From Saprospiraceae bacterium (GTDB lineage Bacteria > Bacteroidota > Bacteroidia > Chitinophagales > Saprospiraceae): DNA of 64,000 nt. The notes beneath the pieces were generated by a model. That model ran no database searches. It had not been told where the DNA came from and worked only from the letters and a program-made list of their open reading frames with translations. The stretch is from the NCBI GenBank assembly GCA_016715465.1, contig JADKAA010000029.1, forward strand, positions 1,550,001 through 1,614,000, written 5' to 3'. Made by a program: the position numbers and the translations under genes. Each line of letters begins with the position of its first letter. Positions within the stretch are counted from its first letter, which is position 1. Of the stretch, positions 53,058 through 62,128 are shown one piece after another.

Positions 53058-55713
53058 CGGGCCTACCGTTGTGCTCGCTGTTGTGGCTCCGTTGCTCCAT
53101 ACATAGGTATAACCAGGAGTACCTCCGCTTCCAACTGCGTTTATTGTCGAACTGAATCCATAACATATCTCTACATCAGGCCTGCATTTACCTCAGGCAA
53201 CGGATTTACTGTTACTACCACTGCATCGGTCTTGATACAGCCCTTTGAATCGGTAATTGTCACAGTATATGTTGTTGTCACCAACGGGCTTACCGTTGTG
53301 CTCGCTGTTGTGGCTCCGTTGCTCCATACATAGGTATAGCCTGGAGTACCTCCGCTTCCAACTGCGTTTATTGTCGAACTGAATCCATAACATATCTCTA
53401 CATCAGGGCCTGCATTTACCTCAGGCAACGGATTCACCGTTACTACTACTGCATCGGTCTTGATACAGCCCTTTGAATCGGTAATTGTCACAGTATATGT
53501 TGTTGTCACCAACGGGCTTACCGTTGTGCTCGCTGTTGTGGCTCCGTTGCTCCATACATAGGTATAACCAGGAGTACCTCCGCTTCCAACTGCGTTTATT
53601 GTCGAACTGAATCCATAACATATCTCTACATCAGGGCCTGCATTTACCTCAGGCAACGGATTTACTGTTACTACCACTGCATCGGTCTTGATACAGCCCT
53701 TTGAATCGGTAATTGTCACAGTATATGTTGTTGTCACCAACGGGCTTACCGTTGTGCTCGCTGTTGTGGCTCCGTTGCTCCAAACATAGGTATAACCAGG
53801 AGTACCTGCGCTTCCTACTGCGGTTAATGTCGAACTGAATCCATAACATATTGCTACATCAGGTCCTGCATTTACTTCAGGTAACGGATTTACTGTTACT
53901 ACCACTGCATCGGTCTTGATACAGCCCTTTGTATCGGTGACCGTTACCGTATAAGTGGTGGTAACCAACGGGCTAACTGTCGTGCTTGCTGTTGTTGCTC
54001 CATTACTCCATACATACGTATATCCTGGTGTGCCGGCGCTTCCTACTGCGGTTAATGTCGAACTGAATCCATAACATATCTCTACATCTGCCCCTGCATT
54101 TACTTCAGGCAACGGATTTACTGTTACTACCACTGCATCGGTCTTGATACAGCCCTTTGAATCGGTAATTGTCACAGTATATGTTGTTGTCACCAACGGG
54201 CTTACCGTTGTGCTCGCTGTTGTGGCTCCGTTGCTCCAAACATAGGTATAACCAGGAGTACCTGCGCTTCCTACTGCGGTTAATGTCGAACTGAATCCAT
54301 AACATATTGCTACATCAGGTCCTGCATTTACTTCAGGTAACGGATTTACTGTTACTACCACTGCATCAGTCTTGATACAGCCCTTTGAATCGGTGACTGT
54401 CACCGTATAAGTTGTTGTCACCAACGGACTTACTGTGGTGCTCGCCGTTGTTGCTCCGTTGCTCCAAACATAGGTATAACCAGGAGTACCTGCGCTTCCT
54501 ACTGCGGTTAATGTCGAACTGAATCCATAACATATTGCTACATCAGGTCCTGCATTTACTTCAGGTAACGGATTTACTGTTACTACCACTGCATCGGTTT
54601 TGATACAGCCCTTTGTATCGGTAACTGTCACCGTATAAGTTGTTGTCACCAACGGACTTACTGTGGTGCTCGCTGTTGTGGCTCCGTTGCTCCATACATA
54701 CGTATATCCTGGTGTTCCGGCACTTCCTACTGCGGTTAATGTCGAACTGAATCCATAACATATTGCTACATCAGGTCCTGCATTTACTTCAGGTAACGGA
54801 TTTACTGTTACTACCACTGCATCGGTTTTGATACAGCCCTTTGAATCGGTGACTGTCACCGTATAAGTTGTTGTCACCAACGGACTTACTGTGGTGCTCG
54901 CCGTTGTTGCTCCGTTGCTCCAAACATAGGTATAACCAGGAGTACCTGCGCTTCCTACTGCGGTTAATGTCGAACTGAATCCATAACATATTGCTACATC
55001 AGGTCCTGCATTTACTTCAGGTAACGGATTTACTGTTACTACCACTGCATCGGTCTTGATACAGCCCTTTGTATCGGTAACTGTCACCGTATAAGTTGTT
55101 GTCACCAACGGACTTACTGTGGTGCTCGCTGTTGTGGCTCCGTTGCTCCATACATACGTATATCCTGGTGTTCCGGCACTTCCTACTGCGGTTAATGTCG
55201 AACTGAATCCATAACATATTGCTACATCAGGTCCTGCATTTACTTCAGGTAACGGATTTACTGTTACTACCACTGCATCGGTCTTGATACAGCCCTTTGA
55301 ATCGGTGACTGTCACCGTATAAGTTGTTGTCACCAACGGACTTACTGTTGTGCTCGCTGTTGTGGCTCCGTTGCTCCATACATACGTATATCCTGGTGTT
55401 CCGGCACTTCCTACTGCGGTTAATGTCGAACTGAATCCATAACATATTGCTACATCAGGTCCTGCATTTACTTCAGGTAACGGATTTACTGTTACTACCA
55501 CTGCATCGGTCTTGATACAGCCCTTTGAATCGGTGACTGTCACCGTATAAGTTGTTGTCACCAACGGACTTACTGTTGTGCTCGCCGTTGTTGCTCCGTT
55601 GCTCCAAACATAGGTATAACCAGGGGTACCTGCGCTTCCAACTGCGTTTAATGTCGAACTGAATCCATAACATATTGCTACATCCGGCCCTGCATTTACC
55701 TCAGGCAACGGAT
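52750..55713 (-). repeat. 13 tandem 228-bp PKD-like repeats
   Basis: Thirteen consecutive 76-codon units start NPLPEVNAG, contain ICYGFSS, GTPGYTYVWSNGATTAST, TTTYTVTVTDSKGCIKTDAV, and end VVVTV. Period is 228 bp throughout, except one unit of 227 because of the missing G at 53179. Units 1-11 differ by only a few residues (DSKG/DTKG, TLTAVGSAG/TINAVGSGG, VTV/VTI); unit 13 is the most divergent. Confidence 0.95.
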
Positions 55714-58700
55714 TTACAGTGATTACTACGTCGTCAGAATCTTCGCAACCATCTTTCCTAACGGTGAGAATATAGGATTTGGTTGTGGTAGGAGATACCA
55801 TAAAAGACTGGCTTGAAGAAATTATGGTTGCATTTCCATTCTCCCTCCATTCATAGGTAGCACCTGCAACTGTAGCAGCTGTTAAGGTGACAGATTGGCC
55901 GTTGCAAATACTGACGTCAGCTCCTGCATTAGCTACTACCATGTTGTTAATGGTAACCACCGCGTTATCGCTGGCTGTACAACCGCCACAATCAGTCACC
56001 ACCAGTGTGTATGTTCCACCGGTATTTACTGTTATTGAAGTTCCTGTCGTAGAGCCAATGATTCCTGGTCCGCTCCATGCGTAAGTAACCATGTTGTTAT
56101 AGGTCCCAGGTGTGGTATATTTCACATAATCAACCCGGAATGCACATTTTCCATTATCGGATATTTTAATATACCTGGCATCGCTTGCCAGTGTATAACA
56201 ATATTCATGGTAGGTTTGACTTGAAAACAATAAAGAAGGAACTAAATTTATAAAACCTGAACCAGAAGTAAGTGACGCTTGAATTTTAGCATCGGAACTG
56301 GAACTGCTGGAGTTGTTACAATGTTCCAATTTCATATTTGAACAAATAACGGTTCCTGCAGGTAAAACAGATCCAAGGTCAAGGGTAATAAAAGAAATTC
56401 CCTGGCCTGACTGTGTCCACAATTTCGTTCCTGCGTTATCACCACAAATGGTCGAAGCACTTGGTGCCTCCAACCAACCACCTGATGCGGCAAGTGTGTG
56501 GTTACAATCCGATCCACCTGGCGTTCCGCATGAAGGAATACCTGTTACGGTGGAATTAATTACCAACTCGTCGTCCTGACACAAAGTTAAATCCGGACCT
56601 ACATACACAGTTGCTGTTGGAGTGACAGTAACCACTTTGGTCTCAGCATCGAAACATCCATTGACACTGGTTACTGTTACCGTATATGTTGTGTTGGTTG
56701 CTGGGGATACGGTTATAGATGGTGTGGTTGCACCTGTGCTCCACAAATAATTTCCATTGGCACCAGCTCCATTTGCCGTAAGTGTTGCTGAACCACCAGC
56801 ACAAATATTACCGGGACCGGAAATGGCCGCTGTTGGCAGTGCCCCAACATTGACGCTGACATCGTCTGTATCGGTGCATCCTTTTGAGTCCGTTACTGTG
56901 ATTACATATGTTGTTGTTGTTGTCGGTGATACGGTTTTAGAAGCACCTGACCCTCCAGGAGGAGTTGGCCAATTGAATGTATAGGCAGGTGTACCATTAG
57001 AAGCATTCACCGTAAGTGTAACAGACTGACCCATACAAATGGATGGATCATTTCCTGCTGAAAGTACTGGCAATGGATCTACTGTTACAGTTACCTGGCT
57101 GGTTCCCGAACAACCAGAAGCATCTGTAGTTGTGATGGTATAAGTTGTAGTTGTAGCTGGAGCCACTGTTTTGGATGCACCGCTTCCCAAACCATTGCTC
57201 CAGGCATAAGTATATGGCGCAACACCACCAGAACCTGCAGCCGTCAAAGTTGAAGAGCCTCCGGCGCATACCCTGTTTGTTCCCGTTACATTCGAAAATA
57301 CCTGATAGCATGGTCCGGTAAGACACCAAACATCAGTTTTAATCCAATCGCCAGACCCTGATGCGGCAACACCTACGTATTTTCCATTAGCGGGCATAGT
57401 ACCGGTGACCGTATATTGGGTCATGGTTGGCAACATGCTATTCACACTTACGCAATCATTGTCTATCCAATTCCAGTTTGCATCATAATAATCAATACAA
57501 ACCTGATGGTTTAAACTTGGATTATGTGTTCCTGCGTATACACTCAATGTAAAAACAGATCCGGGTGCAAAAGGATAGGCAACAGTCTGAGAAAGCCAGT
57601 TAGATGCAGGATTTGTTATCTGGAAGTGGCCTGCATAAAATCCTTCGACCGCAGCATAGGTACCCGTTGTAAAATTACCCCCGCTCTTTGTCCAATTGGA
57701 TGTACCATTCTCAAAAGAATGATTTAATATATAATTATTAATACATCCACATTGATTGACTGTAACCGTTACCTGCCCTGAATCTGTGCAACCATTGGCA
57801 TCCGTAACTATAACGGTATAGGTTGTGGTTGTAGTAGGACTTACTGTTTTGCTAGAGCCGGTACCTAAGCCATTACTCCATGAAAAAACATATGGACTTA
57901 CTCCATTTTTTCCTATCACAGTTAAGGTTGTACTCGAACCATTGCAAATTGATAAGTTACCCGAAAATTCAGGGTATGGTCCGGGATTTAAAGTGATGGT
58001 TACTACATTCGACTCCCCATCGTATTCTGTGCATCCCAACCTTCTGGAGCACCTCAAAAAACAAGTAGTTTGTGTAATAACACCTGGGTCATATGTAGCA
58101 CTATTAGAATTTGTAATTGATACCCATTGACTGTTATTTGTTCCATTTGGTGGTGTACAGGTGGTGGTACTTTTCAACCAGAGGTATTCTAAAGTACCAG
58201 AACCTCCACTTGGAGATGTGACATTGTTGATGACAGATGGATCAAAACTACTTCCACAAGATGTCTGATTTACACCAATGGCACCCCCGTTAGTCACATT
58301 GTTGCAAGAAGTTGTAAGACATACCTGATCTATTTTTATATAATCGCCATTTGCATAGCCTTCCACCCTCAAGTAGGTTGTGCCTGCAGGAGCAGTAGCG
58401 GTAATTGTATAATACTGAAGATTCCCTAACTGCCCGTCAACATCAAAATCGATTTGTTTGGTATTGGTTTGCAACACCGCATTTGAAGAGTTGTAAAAGC
58501 GGATTCTTACCTGATGATCATAACTGGGTAGGTGGGTACCTGCATAAAAAGAAAGATCGTAGGTGCTACCAGCACTAATGCTATTGACCTGTTGCCAAAA
58601 AGTCGAAGTACTCGCTGTGGCATTAAGGAATGCATTGTTATTTCCACATTGTTGAAACCCTGTACCAGATGTGAATGAACCAGCTGGGGATGAACTCCAG

Positions 58701-58960
58701 TTGGTAACACTTCCCTCAAAACTTGGATTGAGAACCAAGTTACCATTACAGGTACACGACTGGCCTTCAAGATTAGAAAAAACAAACATTTGAATTGTGG
58801 TCAACATCAATACCAAAAAAGTATTGCTCAATCTTCGACGCATCGAGACTGAATACATGTCGCCCCTGTCTTTGTTTGTAAAATGTGTTGGGTGATTATC
58901 CAATGCTTGACGCATTTTCAAATACTCCCGATTCGAATAAATCGGTAATAGATGGTTCAT
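53171..58960 (-). CDS. adhesin segment 1 (N-terminal): signal peptide, carbohydrate-binding-like and PKD-like domains, 12 PKD-like repeats
   Basis: 1,929 codons. A cytoplasmic leader precedes the signal peptide RRRLSNTFLVLMLTTIQMFV (cleaved near EGQS). Domain 1 (GNLVLNPSFEGSVTNWSSSP to VRIRFYNSSNAVLQTNTK) and domain 2 (NNYILNHSFENGTSNWTKSG to DWIKTDVWCLTGPC) look like CBM4/9 or DUF642-type jelly rolls. PKD-like units (APYTYAWSNGLGSGASKTV and similar) lie between and after them. A discoidin-like insert follows (ISFITLDLGSVLPAGT, ASDARYIKISDNGKCAFRVD). From about 55713 the 76-residue units NPLPEVNAGPDVAICYGFSS... are tandem. ATG 58858 or 58843 is a likely alternative start. Confidence 0.9.
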   Translation of the reverse strand: MNHLLPIYSNREYLKMRQALDNHPTHFTNKDRGDMYSVSMRRRLSNTFLVLMLTTIQMFVFSNLEGQSCTCNGNLVLNPSFEGSVTNWSSSPAGSFTSGTGFQQCGNNNAFLNATASTSTFWQQVNSISAGSTYDLSFYAGTHLPSYDHQVRIRFYNSSNAVLQTNTKQIDFDVDGQLGNLQYYTITATAPAGTTYLRVEGYANGDYIKIDQVCLTTSCNNVTNGGAIGVNQTSCGSSFDPSVINNVTSPSGGSGTLEYLWLKSTTTCTPPNGTNNSQWVSITNSNSATYDPGVITQTTCFLRCSRRLGCTEYDGESNVVTITLNPGPYPEFSGNLSICNGSSTTLTVIGKNGVSPYVFSWSNGLGTGSSKTVSPTTTTTYTVIVTDANGCTDSGQVTVTVNQCGCINNYILNHSFENGTSNWTKSGGNFTTGTYAAVEGFYAGHFQITNPASNWLSQTVAYPFAPGSVFTLSVYAGTHNPSLNHQVCIDYYDANWNWIDNDCVSVNSMLPTMTQYTVTGTMPANGKYVGVAASGSGDWIKTDVWCLTGPCYQVFSNVTGTNRVCAGGSSTLTAAGSGGVAPYTYAWSNGLGSGASKTVAPATTTTYTITTTDASGCSGTSQVTVTVDPLPVLSAGNDPSICMGQSVTLTVNASNGTPAYTFNWPTPPGGSGASKTVSPTTTTTYVITVTDSKGCTDTDDVSVNVGALPTAAISGPGNICAGGSATLTANGAGANGNYLWSTGATTPSITVSPATNTTYTVTVTSVNGCFDAETKVVTVTPTATVYVGPDLTLCQDDELVINSTVTGIPSCGTPGGSDCNHTLAASGGWLEAPSASTICGDNAGTKLWTQSGQGISFITLDLGSVLPAGTVICSNMKLEHCNNSSSSSSDAKIQASLTSGSGFINLVPSLLFSSQTYHEYCYTLASDARYIKISDNGKCAFRVDYVKYTTPGTYNNMVTYAWSGPGIIGSTTGTSITVNTGGTYTLVVTDCGGCTASDNAVVTINNMVVANAGADVSICNGQSVTLTAATVAGATYEWRENGNATIISSSQSFMVSPTTTKSYILTVRKDGCEDSDDVVITVNPLPEVNAGPDVAICYGFSSTLNAVGSAGTPGYTYVWSNGATTASTTVSPLVTTTYTVTVTDSKGCIKTDAVVVTVNPLPEVNAGPDVAICYGFSSTLTAVGSAGTPGYTYVWSNGATTASTTVSPLVTTTYTVTVTDSKGCIKTDAVVVTVNPLPEVNAGPDVAICYGFSSTLTAVGSAGTPGYTYVWSNGATTASTTVSPLVTTTYTVTVTDTKGCIKTDAVVVTVNPLPEVNAGPDVAICYGFSSTLTAVGSAGTPGYTYVWSNGATTASTTVSPLVTTTYTVTVTDSKGCIKTDAVVVTVNPLPEVNAGPDVAICYGFSSTLTAVGSAGTPGYTYVWSNGATTASTTVSPLVTTTYTVTVTDTKGCIKTDAVVVTVNPLPEVNAGPDVAICYGFSSTLTAVGSAGTPGYTYVWSNGATTASTTVSPLVTTTYTVTVTDSKGCIKTDAVVVTVNPLPEVNAGPDVAICYGFSSTLTAVGSAGTPGYTYVWSNGATTASTTVSPLVTTTYTVTITDSKGCIKTDAVVVTVNPLPEVNAGADVEICYGFSSTLTAVGSAGTPGYTYVWSNGATTASTTVSPLVTTTYTVTVTDTKGCIKTDAVVVTVNPLPEVNAGPDVAICYGFSSTLTAVGSAGTPGYTYVWSNGATTASTTVSPLVTTTYTVTITDSKGCIKTDAVVVTVNPLPEVNAGPDVEICYGFSSTINAVGSGGTPGYTYVWSNGATTASTTVSPLVTTTYTVTITDSKGCIKTDAVVVTVNPLPEVNAGPDVEICYGFSSTINAVGSGGTPGYTYVWSNGATTASTTVSPLVTTTYTVTITDSKGCIKTDAVVVTVNPLPEVNAGLM

Positions 58961-59141
58961 TGTGCTTTAAGTTTCAGTATAACAGTAATAAATGCAATAC
59001 GCCCCCGTTAAGGGTGTTCTCGCATCATCATTCCACGAAATTATGCTATTTTGGCATTGCATGCCCAAGTTAATGCGTAAAAACGACAGTATTGTAAAAT
59101 TCTTTGCAGTTGTTGAATCAGTTGATTTTATGGGCAACAAA

Positions 59142-59217
59142 CATGTATTTGAACGGAATTAATACATGAAAAACCAGTATATTACAAAACAAAGTAATAC
59201 ATAAATTAAATGTATTA
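59142..59217. promoter_or_regulatory. paired inverted repeats with the motif AATACAT (candidate operators)
   Basis: CATGTATT (59142-59149) is exactly inverted at 59161-59168; 27 bases further TAATACAT (59195-59202) is exactly inverted at 59210-59217. Both palindromes share AATACAT, with spacers of 11 and 7 bases. They lie about 180-260 bases upstream of the giant gene and 430-500 upstream of the peptidase gene. Confidence 0.4.
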
Positions 59218-59611
59218 TATTTAAGATACTAATTGTGTTTATAATACAAATGATTACTATTAATTGAAAAATACTGATCATATTTAATCATCACATTTTA
59301 AATATTTTATACTTTATGAATATTTATAAGTATATATCATATTCAATGTGCATTTTACACATAAAAACAAAATATCATAGATTATTTTAAGAGCAAAAAT
59401 GTTACATATTCACAATTATCGAGGTAAGGAATATACAATTTTCGGGCAAAATTTGTCAAAAATTTGACTTTGGCAGGGCATCATCCAAATTACGATATTG
59501 GCATTTATATATAATTATTTTAACAAATACATTGAAGGTTCTCTTACAGGCGTTAAACACAAAACAGTCATTTAAGTGATCAAAATCAGCGCTGTTTTAG
59601 GTTAAAAAGTT

Positions 59612-59619
59612 TATCTTCG
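59612..59619 (+). promoter_or_regulatory. candidate -7 element for the NlpC/P60 gene
   Basis: TATCTTCG resembles the -7 consensus TAnnTTTG (one mismatch) and lies 28 bases before the ATG at 59648. No definite -33 box. Confidence 0.3.
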
Positions 59620-59647
59620 CATCGTAACCAATCTCAATGCACACTGC

Positions 59648-60127
59648 ATGAAAAGAGTAGCAATACTGACTTTCATACTTTTTTTGTACTTCTGCGGAAA
59701 CATTCCGCTCACAGAAAGTGAGTTGAGGGATAACGTAATTACCACTGCGGCCAAGTTGCTCGGCTCACCTTACCGGACAGGCGGTACCAAAGAAAGTGGC
59801 TTTGACTGCTCAGGTTTTGTGAGACATGTCCTGTCCCAAAATAATATCTACATTTCAAGGAGTTCTATAACCCAGGTTTCTGACGGAGTAAAAGTTGACC
59901 TGTCTGAAGTCAAACCCGGAGACATCCTTATTTTTAAAGGTGCCAACAGAAAAGCAAGGAGGCCCGGACATACGGGACTGGTTCATCACATAGATGAAAA
60001 CGGCGTCATTTATTTTATACACTCGGCTTCAAGTAAGGGAATAACCATTGACAATCTCAACATGGGTTATTACAAAAACAGGTTCATTACAGCCAGGGAT
60101 GTGATATCCACCTCCCTGAAAAATTAA
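59648..60127 (+). CDS. NlpC/P60 (C40) cell-wall peptidase
   Basis: A 159-residue exported Cys peptidase that cuts gamma-D-Glu-diaminopimelate bonds in peptidoglycan stem peptides. The N-terminus MKRVAILTFILFLYFCGN may be a signal or lipoprotein leader (Cys16). The catalytic triad is visible: Cys54 in GFDCSGFVRHV, His108 in PGHTGLVHHI, and a third polar residue near FIHSASS. Other family marks are LLGSPYRTGG and VKPGDILIFKG. It is divergent from the giant adhesin gene and convergent with mnmG (6-base gap). Confidence 0.92.
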   Translation: MKRVAILTFILFLYFCGNIPLTESELRDNVITTAAKLLGSPYRTGGTKESGFDCSGFVRHVLSQNNIYISRSSITQVSDGVKVDLSEVKPGDILIFKGANRKARRPGHTGLVHHIDENGVIYFIHSASSKGITIDNLNMGYYKNRFITARDVISTSLKN

Positions 60128-60133
60128 TTAAAT

Positions 60134-61998
60134 CTACCTTCCCACATGTACCAACAAAATAGAAATATCACTGGGTGACACCCCACTGATTCTACTAGCC
60201 TGTCCTATGGTTCTGGGTCTGGTGACGGACAATTTTTCTCTGGCCTCCATGGATAATGCTGTCAATGACCGATAATCAAAATCACCCTTCAACTTTACGG
60301 CTTCCAGTCTTTCTATTTTTTCTGCCATTTCCTGTTCCTTTCGTATGTATCCGTCATACTTTAAAGAAACTTCGCTCATCAGAAGGGTTTCATCGTCAAA
60401 ATTTGCTACAAACTCGCCGACAAATGGTATGGCTGTCCGCAGTGCACGGATGTCGATACCCGGTCGAAGCAAAATGCTCAGTAATTTTACTTTTTGATTG
60501 ATTGGTGAGGAATTGATCGAATTGAGAAAGCCATTCACCTGATCTGGTGAAACGCTTGTTTCTCTAAAATACTGTTCAATGCGAGCCGCACTTTCTATTT
60601 TTTCTTCCACTCTTTTCATCCGGTCATCCATATTTGCGACCCCCAGACTTTGTGCAATAGGTGTTAATCGCACATCGGCATTATCCTGCCGGAGTAAGAT
60701 GCGATACTCCGCGCGGGAGGTAAACATTCTGTACGGCTCTTTTGTCCCTTTGTTAACCAGGTCATCAATGAGCACGCCAATATATGCCTCGGATCTATTT
60801 AACACAAAAGGCTCTTGTTTGCGGATGGCCAGATGTGCATTCAAGCCAGCAATTAAACCCTGACAGGCTGCTTCTTCATATCCGGTAGTACCGTTGATTT
60901 GTCCGGCAAAAAAAAGATTCTTAACAAGCCTTGTTTCCAGGCTTAGGTTCAACTGGGTAGGAGGAAAATAATCATATTCAATGGCATATCCCGGCCTGAA
61001 CATCTTCATATTTTCAAAACCCGAAACAAGTTTCAAAGCTTTATATTGTACATCTTCCGGCAGAGAAGATGAAAATCCATTCACATAAATCTCACAGGTA
61101 TCCCAGCCTTCCGGTTCCACAAAAAGTTGATGCCTGTCCCGGTCAGAAAATCTTTCTATTTTATCCTCAATACTTGGGCAATATCTGGGTCCAAGGCCCT
61201 GAATCCTTCCTGAAAACATAGGACTTTTTTCAAAGCCTGTCCTCAGTAAATCGTGAACCTTTTGATTGGTGTAGGTAACATGACATGGCAACTGTCTTTG
61301 CAATCCTGGTGTATCTGTAAATGAAAATTTTGAAGGGTTGACATCACCATCCTGCACCTCCATGCGTGAATAATCAAGTGACCTGCCATCTATGCGTGGC
61401 GGTGTCCCTGTTTTCATTCGTCCTGCCTCAAAACCAAGTTCGCGTAATTGTTCCGTAATGCCATGGGCGGCTTTTTCTCCAGCCCTGCCGCCTCCCAGCT
61501 GTTTCTCACCGATGTGGATAAGGCCATTAAGAAAGGTACCGTTGGTAAGCACTACGGCTTTTGATTCAATCTCCAGTCCCATGCCGGTGATGACTCCCTT
61601 GCAAACCCCGTTTCGCACGATGAGTCCTTTTACCATATCCTGCCAAAAATCAACATTGGGATTTGCTTCCAACATCATCCTCCATTTGCTGGCAAACAAC
61701 TGCCTGTCACTTTGGGCCCTTGGGCTCCACATCGCAGGACCCTTGCTCATATTGAGCATTCTAAACTGCACCATGGTGTGGTCCGTCACTATGCCACTAT
61801 AACCTCCCATTGCGTCTATCTCTCGCACAATCTGCCCTTTGGCTACCCCACCCATGGCGGGATTGCATGACATCTGTGCAATGGTCTGCATATTCATGGT
61901 GGCCAGAAGGACCTTGACCCCATATTGGCTGCAGCCACTGCCGCTTCGCAACCTGCGTGACCGGCACCCACAACTATGACATCGTACTTTGGAAACAA
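60134..61998 (-). CDS. mnmG: tRNA uridine-5-carboxymethylaminomethyl(34) synthesis enzyme MnmG (frameshifted near 5' end)
   Basis: FAD-dependent partner of MnmE in wobble-uridine modification. The main frame (from 61951) has MNMQTIAQMSCNPAMGGVAK, GKQIVREIDAMGG-like and PRAQSDRQLF, GTPPRIDGRSLDYS, RYCPSIEDKIERF, QLFVEPEG and INGTTGYEEAACQGLIAGLN. The FAD Rossmann motif FPKYDVIVVGAGHAGCEAAV is encoded in another frame just upstream, from a TTG at 61998. The frames join when one C is added to the CCCC run (plus strand 61918-61921). The corrected product is 621 residues, normal for MnmG. Since this gene is almost universal, a sequence error is more likely than inactivation. Confidence 0.93.
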
Positions 61999-62128
61999 AT
62001 TAAATCAGTATTTTAAATGGTAATCCAGGAATTGGAATTTGAAGTTCAAAGATATTGAAAATTCAAGAAATTTCATGGATAAAACGGAATAACCCCGCCC
62101 TCAGGTCTCAATTCAAGGTTACAATTTA

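Larger units (their letters stand above)
35534..58960 (-). other. one giant T9SS-secreted repeat adhesin gene (whole locus)
   Basis: Eleven consecutive minus-strand reading frames join head to tail at positions where repeats show one- to four-base indels, so I interpret the whole as one gene of about 7,800 codons. Order from the N-terminus: leader and signal peptide (58960-58760), carbohydrate-binding-like domain 1, PKD-like domains, carbohydrate-binding-like domain 2, three PKD-like domains, a discoidin-like insert, then 13 PKD-like repeats (55713-52750), an SdrD-B domain, 30 DUF11-like repeats (52390-38810), seven SdrD-B domains (38803-36130), and a T9SS type A domain ending at 35534. It would form a very long surface filament. 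Probable start: ATG 58960, or ATG 58858, or 58843, which leaves only the signal peptide MRRRLSNTFLVLMLTTIQMF. Confidence 0.8.
58961..59647. other. intergenic region between the divergent adhesin and NlpC/P60 genes
   Basis: About 690 AT-rich bases without a gene. It must contain the promoters of both divergent genes. Two inverted repeats sharing AATACAT (59142-59217) stand out, as does a possible -7 element at 59612-59619; nothing else is recognisable. Confidence 0.6.

Noticed and set aside
39442..53190. Phase variation of the adhesin by homopolymer slippage
   Set aside because: The breaks are scattered over many short runs of 3-6 bases, not one long tract near the 5' end, and several occur in non-homopolymer positions.
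52966..55673. Series of minus-strand 66-codon frames beginning MLWIQFD at 228-bp spacing
   Set aside because: They are the out-of-frame translation of the PKD-like repeats, not genes.
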